From assembly GCA_003538525.1 (NCBI GenBank), contig DPRZ01000236.1:1-7310 (forward strand): DNA of 7,310 nt, given 5' to 3'. A model generated the notes under the pieces. It was not told where the DNA came from. It saw only the letters and a list, made by a program, of their open reading frames with translations, and made no database searches. The stretch is from Neisseriales bacterium. Its GTDB lineage: Bacteria; Pseudomonadota; Gammaproteobacteria; Burkholderiales; UBA11063. Positions 1 to 4,853 of the stretch are shown piece after piece. Both the position numbers and the translations under genes were made by a program. The first letter of the stretch is position 1; every line of letters begins with the position of its first letter.

Positions 1-2
1 AC

Positions 3-131
3 TATCTTTCTTTTCTTGGTCGAAAACTCGATAAATTAACCTATTTTTGGATATTTGGTCAGTTTTTTAGTTTCTGTCATGTAGCAAGATCGTGTGTACA
101 GTTTTTCGACTACATTTCACTTAATGCATGA
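3..131 (+). CDS. possible 3' end of an unknown upstream gene
   Basis: The third forward frame is open from the window edge to a TGA at 129-131, giving about 42 codons. The peptide is hydrophobic and aromatic-rich (for example LTYFWIFGQFFSFCHV), as in the last membrane segment of an integral membrane protein. No family is recognised. A second frame also reads hydrophobic residues to a TAA at 37-39, so the choice is uncertain, and an open run this short can occur by chance. If real, it would end 21 bases before the nitrilase start. Confidence 0.15.
   Translation, partial: YLSFLGRKLDKLTYFWIFGQFFSFCHVARSCVQFFDYISLNA
71..84 (+). repeat. 14-bp direct repeat, copy 1
   Basis: TTTCTGTCATGTAG occurs here and again at 2576-2589 in the same orientation. 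The two copies bracket the nitrilase gene and the truncated cysteine synthase remnant. A 14-base match could arise by chance in an AT-rich window of this size, so a role in rearrangement is only a possibility. Confidence 0.4.
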
Positions 132-152
132 TATCAAATAGGATAAAAATTT

Positions 153-2033
153 ATGAAAAAACTATTACTTACATTACTATTTATGACTGCACTTGCTCAG
201 GCTGCTGAAATAAAAGTGGCCGCAGTTTCATTTGATCCACAACCTCATCAATTAGATAATAATATTACAGGAATTATTAATTCAGCAACTATTGCTGCGC
301 AAAAAGGGGCTAAATTAATTGTGTTTCCGGAGCATGCCTCTTCTGGTTTTGCTTACGTTAGCTTAAGTGATGTTTCTTCTAGCCTGGATACAATCCCTGG
401 TAAATTAACAAATGCGCTTGCTAAAATTACAATGAAATATCACACTTATGTGGTAGTAGGTATTCAAGAAAAAGATCCCGTTACAGATACTGTCTATAAT
501 TCTGCAGCCTTGGTTGGACCTAATGGCTATATAGGTAAGTATCGTAAAAATCAATTAAATTCAGCTAATAATGTCTGGGAGACTCCTGGTAATTTGGGAT
601 TCCCTGTTTTTGATACTGAAATAGGTAAAATCGGTTTAATTATATGTTATGATGATTCACAGTTACAGTCAATGATCTTGCCAAATTTACGCGGGGCTGA
701 TATTTTAGCTTATCCAACAGGAGCTGGAGTACTGCCCAAGGCAGACTTGGGAAGTAATGAGAATCATTCAACAATTGTTAACATGGCCACTATACCAGGA
801 TGGTTGGGAATGAATGTAGTTGCCGCTGACATTACAGGTGTTGAATCTATTCCACAGTATAATGTAGTTGTTCCATTTATGGGCGCTTCTTCGATTTGGG
901 ATAACCGCGGCAATACCTTAAATAGTGCTCCTGCTTCAACGTGGACTAAACCAACTACTCCAACCATTACCTATGCCACAATTGATGTTGGTAAGCCAAA
1001 TCCACAAAAAGAATTCTGGCTAAAACATCGCCGTCCTGAATTATACAAAGTCTATAATTATCATCGCTCACCAATTGATCATAACGCAGATTTAAAACCA
1101 TCTCAAGTATCAGCGTTATTAGTGCAGTATAAACCACAAACAGGTGATATAGAGGCAAACTATAATAAAATTGAGAAATTAATCACTAATCAAACACAAG
1201 TTTTTAATTTGGTAGTCTTGCCTTACAATTCTTTTATTGGCAATGTAGATATCACAAAAAATAATGTTGCTAAATATGCAGAAAATTTACATGGAAATAG
1301 TTATACTATGGCTGCAAATTTAGCCAAGAAGTATCGCACCTATCTTTTATTTAGTATGCCTGAAATTGATAATGGTAAATATTATGAAACAGCTATAATG
1401 TTTGATAGTAACGGAAAGCAAGTTGGGATTTATCGTAAGGCACATCTCAATGATATTGAGCAAACATGGGCGAGTGCAGGAAATGACTTACCAATCTTCA
1501 AAACTGAGATGGGTAGAATTGCTGTAATGTTAAATGATGAAACACGAATTCCTGAGTTAACCGAAGTGTACGAATTACAAAGAGCAAATTTAATCTTGAT
1601 ACCTGTTGCGTATAATCAAAAAGATTATGGCGGAGATGTCAATATTCCAAAAGGATTAGTTCCAGATGATAGCAATCGCGGTATGTATGTTTGGTATAAC
1701 ATAGCTAAATATTCGCAAGCATATACATTGGTAGCAAATTATATAAATGGTGCTCATCATGACATAGGGCAGAGCGCATTATATTCGCTCGTACCAGAAG
1801 AGGGATATTACCCACCAAGAATAGCACTAAATACTGAAACAGCATATTTAGTAAACTTTACAACTAATACCAATAATACGTACTGGACCAATCAACAGGA
1901 TAAAGTTGCTGAAAGACGCTATGATCAGGCGCTGCCGCTAACATTAGACATGCAAAGCAAATGCTTTCAAGAGTGGTTAAATAATTCTAGTAGTCGTGAA
2001 ATTTGTAATAGTAACTTGTTGGGTTCTCACTGA
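153..2033 (+). CDS. secreted tandem nitrilase-superfamily (carbon-nitrogen hydrolase) protein, second domain degenerate
   Basis: Predicted exported amidase or nitrilase-like hydrolase that would cleave a non-peptide C-N bond; the substrate is unknown. Residues 1-18 form a Sec signal peptide (MKK, a Leu-rich core, then AQAA) with no lipobox, so the mature protein should be periplasmic or secreted. Domain 1 (about 20-310) has the full nitrilase triad: E60 in LIVFPE, K132 in KYRK, and C165 in IGLIICYDD, plus the accessory E143 in WETPGN. Domain 2 (about 317-600) repeats the same landmarks, but E60 is matched by Y358, E143 by A440 and C165 by N461; only K429 in IYRKAHL is kept. The C-terminal tail has C604 and C618, which could form a disulfide. 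Single-domain members are about 260-300 residues, so 626 fits a duplication. The start is supported by AGGA at 140-143. No clear promoter or terminator is seen. The fold call is firm; the substrate is not. Confidence 0.9.
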   Translation: MKKLLLTLLFMTALAQAAEIKVAAVSFDPQPHQLDNNITGIINSATIAAQKGAKLIVFPEHASSGFAYVSLSDVSSSLDTIPGKLTNALAKITMKYHTYVVVGIQEKDPVTDTVYNSAALVGPNGYIGKYRKNQLNSANNVWETPGNLGFPVFDTEIGKIGLIICYDDSQLQSMILPNLRGADILAYPTGAGVLPKADLGSNENHSTIVNMATIPGWLGMNVVAADITGVESIPQYNVVVPFMGASSIWDNRGNTLNSAPASTWTKPTTPTITYATIDVGKPNPQKEFWLKHRRPELYKVYNYHRSPIDHNADLKPSQVSALLVQYKPQTGDIEANYNKIEKLITNQTQVFNLVVLPYNSFIGNVDITKNNVAKYAENLHGNSYTMAANLAKKYRTYLLFSMPEIDNGKYYETAIMFDSNGKQVGIYRKAHLNDIEQTWASAGNDLPIFKTEMGRIAVMLNDETRIPELTEVYELQRANLILIPVAYNQKDYGGDVNIPKGLVPDDSNRGMYVWYNIAKYSQAYTLVANYINGAHHDIGQSALYSLVPEEGYYPPRIALNTETAYLVNFTTNTNNTYWTNQQDKVAERRYDQALPLTLDMQSKCFQEWLNNSSSREICNSNLLGSH

Positions 2034-2162
2034 AATATAAACATTTTTACAATTTAATTTTATCACTAAATTGTGCGAATTATCTCGCTAGTAAAAATCC
2101 TGAGTTCAAGTGCGAAACGTAAATAAATCGATTAAACTATCGGTTATATTTCGCGAGGAACT
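2034..2162. other. intergenic stretch with an AT-rich inverted repeat
   Basis: No gene is seen here. An 8-bp perfect inverted repeat, ACAATTTA at 2049-2056 and TAAATTGT at 2067-2074, has a 10-base loop but no following T-run, so it is at best a weak terminator for the nitrilase gene. AGGA at 2156-2159 lies just before the ATG at 2163 and may be the ribosome binding site left from the decayed gene downstream. Confidence 0.4.
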
Positions 2163-2517
2163 ATGGCAAAAAGATTAACATTAGAGGCATTTAATTACGG
2201 TATTAGCTGATCCATACGGCTCAACTATGGGCGGTGGTGAGGCTGCTTGTTATAATATGGAAGGTATTGGTAATGACTTTATTCCGAAGACTATGGATAT
2301 TAATTTAGTTGATGAAGTGGTGAAAGTTAGTGATGAAGAAGCATTTAAGTATGCCCGCCTATTGGCGCAAAAAGAAGGTGTGTTGGTTGGTTCATCTTCT
2401 GGCGCAGCATTGGCAGCAGCTTTAAAATTTATTGCCACCCTAAAAACTGGTGGCAATATTGTGACATTATTTCCAGATCGTGGCGACCGTTATTTCAGTA
2501 AAGGTTTATACGAATAA
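2163..2517 (+). pseudogene. truncated cysteine synthase / cystathionine beta-synthase family remnant
   Basis: From 2200 to the TAA at 2515-2517 the sequence encodes about 105 residues that match the C-terminal third of fold-type II PLP enzymes that make cysteine or cystathionine. Landmarks are VLADPYGS, MEGIGNDFIP, DEEAF, the phosphate-contacting GSSSGAA and the closing PDRGDRYFSKGLYE. EGIG.DFIP is closer to cystathionine beta-synthase type enzymes than to standard CysK. About 200 N-terminal residues, including the PLP lysine, are missing. The ATG at 2163, with AGGA before it, opens a different frame (MAKRLTLEAFNYGIS) that stops at 2208-2210. The enzyme frame is itself closed upstream by a TAG at 2182-2184. 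The most likely history is an internal deletion with its junction near 2185-2200. The 37 bases after the ATG are not recognisable as the usual N-terminus of this family, so they may come from another gene. The ATG at 2227 lies inside the fold and would not give a functional protein. Confidence 0.8.
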
Positions 2518-2566
2518 CGCAGTCGTATTGTGGAATAGCTATACTTACCAATGGAGGTAAAATGCA

Positions 2567-2580
2567 AGAAATTAATTTCT
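2567..2580. repeat. 14-bp perfect palindrome
   Basis: AGAAATTAATTTCT is self-complementary. It sits just after the ghost start codon and 22 bases beyond the phosphatase stop codon on the other strand, and overlaps the second copy of the 14-bp direct repeat by five bases. With no loop and no suitable T-run, it is not a standard terminator. Confidence 0.35.
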
Positions 2581-2589
2581 GTCATGTAG
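2576..2589 (+). repeat. 14-bp direct repeat, copy 2
   Basis: Identical to 71-84 (TTTCTGTCATGTAG). It falls between the decayed sulfur amino acid genes and the end of the phosphatase gene, where a rearrangement boundary would be expected. Confidence 0.4.
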
Positions 2590-2601
2590 AAAGAAAAAAT
2601 T

Positions 2602-3891
2602 TTAAAATAGCGGACAACTTAAGGGCAAGGTTTGATCGGCAATTCCCTCACAAGTATTGCTAAAGGTTAAGTTTCCTTGACCATCGGTTTGTAATTTCCA
2701 AACTGTATCATAGTCGGTATAACTCCAGGTTGGTAAATTAGCTGGTAGCGTTTGATTATAAGTATTGGTAAATAAATATTGTACTGCATTGTCAATTGTT
2801 GCATGCTCCCATGCGACTAAGACGGTTTTATTATTGAATTCGTTACCGGTGAAAAAATACTGTACCAGAGATTCGTAATTTCCCCACGCAAATTGAGTTG
2901 ATTCAATTAAGTTTAATGGTTGATTATATTGAATTGTAAAAGGATTAATTGTCAACGAAGGGCGCACATATGTATATGGAAACGTTGAGGAGTCATATTC
3001 GTCTGCAGGGGATGAGGAATAAACATAATCTGGCATTCCACCCATTATTTCGAGTAAAATTGAATTGGCGCCAATTGCACGCCACTGTCCCTGACATACA
3101 TAGTTACCATTATCAAAATTATTTGTAGGGTGTGCTTCAACATGGCGTACAAAATAGACGGTTTCATTGGTGTTGATGTTAGCTGGCGGCGTGCCTGTTG
3201 AGTGAATTACGACTGATGATTCTAAGCATTGCGCTCCAGTCGTTAGTTTTAATTGTGGGTAATTATTACTTGGTGTAATTCCGTCAGTATAGGTGTTCAT
3301 TGTAACATTAGCCATATTGGCGATGGATAAAATTGCATATTGATTTGAATTAATTAATGGTTGGTAATTAAAATACAAGTTTGGCACACTGCTAAGTCCA
3401 TTGAGTGTTGCATTAATTGTTGCTGCGGGTAGCGCTAGAATATAATTTCCATTGGTAGAGCCAGTGCTGCTGTTGGACAAAATATTAGAAATGAATGAAG
3501 CGATCGCATGTGGGTTATTTGGTAAGGTGTCATTAATGCCACGCCCATTTAAGACCGCATAATTTTCGATGCTTTGAATTGCTGCCATATTTGGATAATT
3601 ATTCACGATATCACTTGCAGGATTTAACGCATAAATGCCAGCAATTTGACTGGCGGTGATTTGGTTAAGCAATTGTCCAAATAATAAAGAGTGATTAAAT
3701 CCTTGAATCGAGAGATTGTTAAAGGTCGAGTTTGACTCAAAACTTTGCACAAAAATAAAGTTAATGGCATTTTGATTGAGTTGTGGGATGCTTGCTTGAG
3801 TTGTGGTCGAAGTATTTCCGCCATTATTACAGGCTGCAATAACTAACCCCATTAATGTGATTAAAGTAATTGCAATTGGTTTATTTCGCAT
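2602..3891 (-). CDS. lipoprotein of the histidine phosphatase superfamily, with a degenerate N-terminal duplicate domain
   Basis: Predicted membrane-anchored phosphohydrolase (phosphoglycerate mutase-like fold) exposed to the periplasm; the substrate is unknown. The N-terminus is a lipoprotein signal ending in the lipobox VIAAC, with C21 as lipidation site, followed by a Ser/Thr/Asn-rich linker. The C-terminal domain (about 240-429) has YFVRHVEA with R249, H250 and E252; CQGQWRA (266-272); YVRP with R310; and LVAWEH with E362 and H363. The WEH variant and the CQG..RA motif fit a known bacterial subgroup, recalled from memory. The usual Arg after YSSP is absent (YSSSPADE). The N-terminal domain (about 40-200) repeats the layout: FVQSFE at 47-52, IQG at 62-64, IYALNPA at 86-92 and ILALPAATIN at 151-160. 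It has Q49-S50 for Arg-His and A156 for the second His, so it should be inactive. AAGAAGGTG (3899-3907 on the opposite strand) supports the start. It runs divergently from the pyrimidine operon and convergently to the nitrilase gene. Confidence 0.88.
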   Translation of the reverse strand: MRNKPIAITLITLMGLVIAACNNGGNTSTTTQASIPQLNQNAINFIFVQSFESNSTFNNLSIQGFNHSLLFGQLLNQITASQIAGIYALNPASDIVNNYPNMAAIQSIENYAVLNGRGINDTLPNNPHAIASFISNILSNSSTGSTNGNYILALPAATINATLNGLSSVPNLYFNYQPLINSNQYAILSIANMANVTMNTYTDGITPSNNYPQLKLTTGAQCLESSVVIHSTGTPPANINTNETVYFVRHVEAHPTNNFDNGNYVCQGQWRAIGANSILLEIMGGMPDYVYSSSPADEYDSSTFPYTYVRPSLTINPFTIQYNQPLNLIESTQFAWGNYESLVQYFFTGNEFNNKTVLVAWEHATIDNAVQYLFTNTYNQTLPANLPTWSYTDYDTVWKLQTDGQGNLTFSNTCEGIADQTLPLSCPLF

Positions 3892-3924
3892 AAAATTTCA
3901 CCTTCTTAAATAATGTAAGATTTT

Positions 3925-3963
3925 ACTAGGGTTCTAGTATAGATGTCTATATGTGAACACTAG
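3925..3963. promoter_or_regulatory. cluster of dyad elements over the phosphatase promoter
   Basis: TATAGA-TG-TCTATA (3938-3951) is a perfect 6+6 palindrome overlapping the candidate -10. CTAGT at 3934-3938 is complementary both to ACTAG at 3925-3929 (5-bp stem, 4-base loop) and to ACTAG at 3959-3963. This symmetry over a promoter resembles an operator for a dimeric regulator. No regulator is identifiable in the window. Confidence 0.35.
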
Positions 3964-3964
3964 T
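3936..3964 (-). promoter_or_regulatory. possible promoter of the phosphatase lipoprotein gene
   Basis: On the minus strand TATACT (3941-3936) is a good -10 match and would start transcription about 38 bases before the ATG. At the 17-base spacing the -35 position (3964-3959) reads ACTAGT, a poor match, so the promoter may be weak or need an activator. Confidence 0.3.
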
Positions 3965-4044
3965 TTGTTATGGATCTTGCCCAAAAATGATTAAAATTGG
4001 TAATTGGTGTATATTTTTGTAACATCGTGTGCCATGTTCAAGAT

Positions 4045-4076
4045 GCAGCATGAATAATTTGCTTACTTCATGCTGC
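4045..4076. promoter_or_regulatory. 10-bp perfect inverted repeat over the -35 region of the pyrE promoter
   Basis: GCAGCATGAA (4045-4054) and TTCATGCTGC (4067-4076) are exact reverse complements separated by 12 bases. The right arm covers the candidate -35 and ends 8 bases before the -10, so a protein bound here would be expected to block or alter RNA polymerase binding. It is upstream of the likely transcription start and has no T-run, so a terminator is less likely. Confidence 0.55.
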
Positions 4077-4090
4077 GAGTATGCTATAAT
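4063..4090 (+). promoter_or_regulatory. extended -10 promoter of the pyrE-carAB operon
   Basis: TATAAT at 4085-4090 is a perfect -10 and is preceded by TG one base upstream (TGCTATAAT), an extended -10. The best -35 is TTACTT at 4063-4068 with a 16-base spacer, a partial match, which extended -10 promoters tolerate. The predicted start near 4096-4098 leaves a short untranslated leader before the leader ORF. Confidence 0.7.
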
Positions 4091-4113
4091 TCGCAGATTT
4101 TTGAGGAAATGCA

Positions 4114-4206
4114 ATGTTAAAAACCAGTAAAATAACTAAATTAGTCACCAAGCGTGCCACGTATTTTGCTGCTGTATTTGCCACTCAATCCCAAATTATT
4201 ATTTGA
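4114..4206 (+). CDS. leader peptide of the pyrE attenuator (pyrL-like)
   Basis: A 30-codon ORF begins MLKTSKITKL and ends QSQIII, with GAGG at 4103-4106 seven bases before its ATG. It lies entirely between the promoter and the terminator in front of pyrE. Its TGA (4204-4206) shares its last base with the 5' arm of the terminator stem. A ribosome finishing the leader would cover that arm and prevent termination. The T-rich stretch at 4162-4179 (TATTTTGCTGCTGTATTT) about 27 bases before the stem is a plausible UTP-sensitive pause site. This is the logic known for pyrBI and pyrE in E. coli: low UTP slows RNA polymerase, the ribosome keeps up, and the operon is read. The peptide has no recognisable similarity to E. 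coli PyrL and probably has no function of its own. Confidence 0.7.
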   Translation: MLKTSKITKLVTKRATYFAAVFATQSQIII

Positions 4207-4236
4207 AGCTCACTATTTTTTAGTGGGTTTTTTTTT
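4206..4236 (+). terminator. intrinsic terminator acting as the pyrE attenuator
   Basis: AAGCTCACTA (4206-4215) pairs with TAGTGGGTTT (4221-4230) to give a 10-bp stem with two G-U pairs and a TTTTT loop. The T-run spans 4228-4236. It stands between the leader ORF and pyrE, 28 bases before the pyrE start, so it must be bypassed for the operon to be expressed. Confidence 0.85.
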
Positions 4237-4264
4237 GCCAATTCGATTTTGTAAGGAATACATC

Positions 4265-4852
4265 ATGTTAGAACAGTTAATTTTGGATATGTACGATGTT
4301 GGAATGATTAAATTTGGTGAGTTTACGCTTAAATCAGGCAAGTCATCTTATGTGTATGCTGATATTAGAACCGCAATTTCTTACCCACAGATTTTTACCA
4401 CTTTGTGTGATTTAATTTATGCCAAAATGGATGGGCTTAATTATGATTCAATTTGTGGCGTACCGTATTCGGCATTAACTTTTGCCAGTGGAATTGCCTA
4501 TGCACATAAAATCCCGATGTTGTTGAAACGTAAAGAAGCCAAAGAGTATGGCACCAAGAAAATACTTGAGGGCGTTTATGCTGAAGGTGACACTTGCTTG
4601 ATTATTGAAGATGTGGTAACCACGGGGATGAGTATCGGTGAAACCACCGTAGTTTTAGAGCAATTTGGGATTAAAATTAAAGATATTGTGTGTTTTATTA
4701 ATCGTAATCAAGGCGGTCGTGAAAGCCTAACTGCGCAGGGTTATCAATTGCATAGCATTATTGATTTATATCAAGTCTTAGCGATTTTATTTAAACATGG
4801 CAAAATTTCAGCGCATGATAAAGCTCAAGCTGAAGCATTGATAGGAGCATAA
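4265..4852 (+). CDS. pyrE: orotate phosphoribosyltransferase
   Basis: Converts orotate and PRPP to orotidine 5'-monophosphate and pyrophosphate, the fifth step of UMP synthesis, in the cytoplasm; the family acts as a dimer. The 195-residue length is normal. The PRPP-binding signature is CLIIEDVVTTGMS (111-123) with the acidic pair E115-D116. The catalytic loop region is KRKEAKEYGTKK (88-99), with K90 and K93 as likely active-site lysines. KFGEFTLKSGKSS (16-28), CGVPYSAL and LHSI are typical of the family. YGTKK and the C-terminal region resemble the phosphoribosyltransferase half of eukaryotic UMP synthase more than the E. coli PyrE loop. The start at 4265 is chosen because AAGGA (4253-4257) precedes it and it lies downstream of the attenuator. 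A longer frame from a GTG at 4154 would run through the terminator and adds no family residues. carA follows one base after the stop. Confidence 0.95.
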   Translation: MLEQLILDMYDVGMIKFGEFTLKSGKSSYVYADIRTAISYPQIFTTLCDLIYAKMDGLNYDSICGVPYSALTFASGIAYAHKIPMLLKRKEAKEYGTKKILEGVYAEGDTCLIIEDVVTTGMSIGETTVVLEQFGIKIKDIVCFINRNQGGRESLTAQGYQLHSIIDLYQVLAILFKHGKISAHDKAQAEALIGA

Positions 4853-4853
4853 G

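Larger units (their letters stand above)
2562..2663 (+). pseudogene. ghost start of a gene that followed the cysteine synthase remnant
   Basis: A strong Shine-Dalgarno sequence, GGAGGT at 2553-2558, precedes an ATG at 2562 that opens a 33-codon frame beginning MQEINFCHV and ending at TAA 2661-2663. It starts 44 bases after the cysteine synthase stop. From 2602 it overlaps the 3' end of the opposite-strand phosphatase gene, so everything past about codon 13 is probably not native. In many bacteria a cystathionine gamma-synthase or lyase follows this enzyme, and such proteins often start with a similar short charged-then-INF stretch. Too little remains to assign it. It could also be a chance frame behind a relic ribosome binding site. 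Confidence 0.3.

Noticed and set aside
764..1158. Two minus-strand frames inside the nitrilase gene
   Set aside because: Both overlap conserved coding sequence on the other strand and show no family features.
2049..2074. Intrinsic terminator after the nitrilase gene
   Set aside because: The 8-bp stem is AT-rich with a 10-base loop and is not followed by a T-run on the plus strand.
2227..2517. Intact 96-residue protein starting at ATG 2227
   Set aside because: The family similarity continues upstream of this ATG to about 2200, and the fragment is only the C-terminal part of a PLP enzyme, so it is a pseudogene remnant.
4109..4120. Three-codon ORF (ATG CAA TGT TAA) as the leader
   Set aside because: Its start is only two bases from GAGG, whereas the ATG at 4114 is well spaced and opens the frame ending at the terminator.
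4181..4226. Antiterminator pairing of CCACT (4181-4185) with AGTGG (4222-4226)
   Set aside because: Five base pairs are too weak to compete with the 10-bp terminator stem, and the coupling model does not need it.
4154..4264. N-terminal extension of PyrE from a GTG at 4154
   Set aside because: It would be translated through the attenuator hairpin and T-run, has no ribosome binding site, and adds residues with no counterpart in PyrE. The ATG at 4265 has AAGGA at a good distance.
4097..4264. PyrR-type RNA-binding attenuator
   Set aside because: I see no PyrR binding-loop consensus in the leader; the translated leader ORF fits the translation-coupled type instead.
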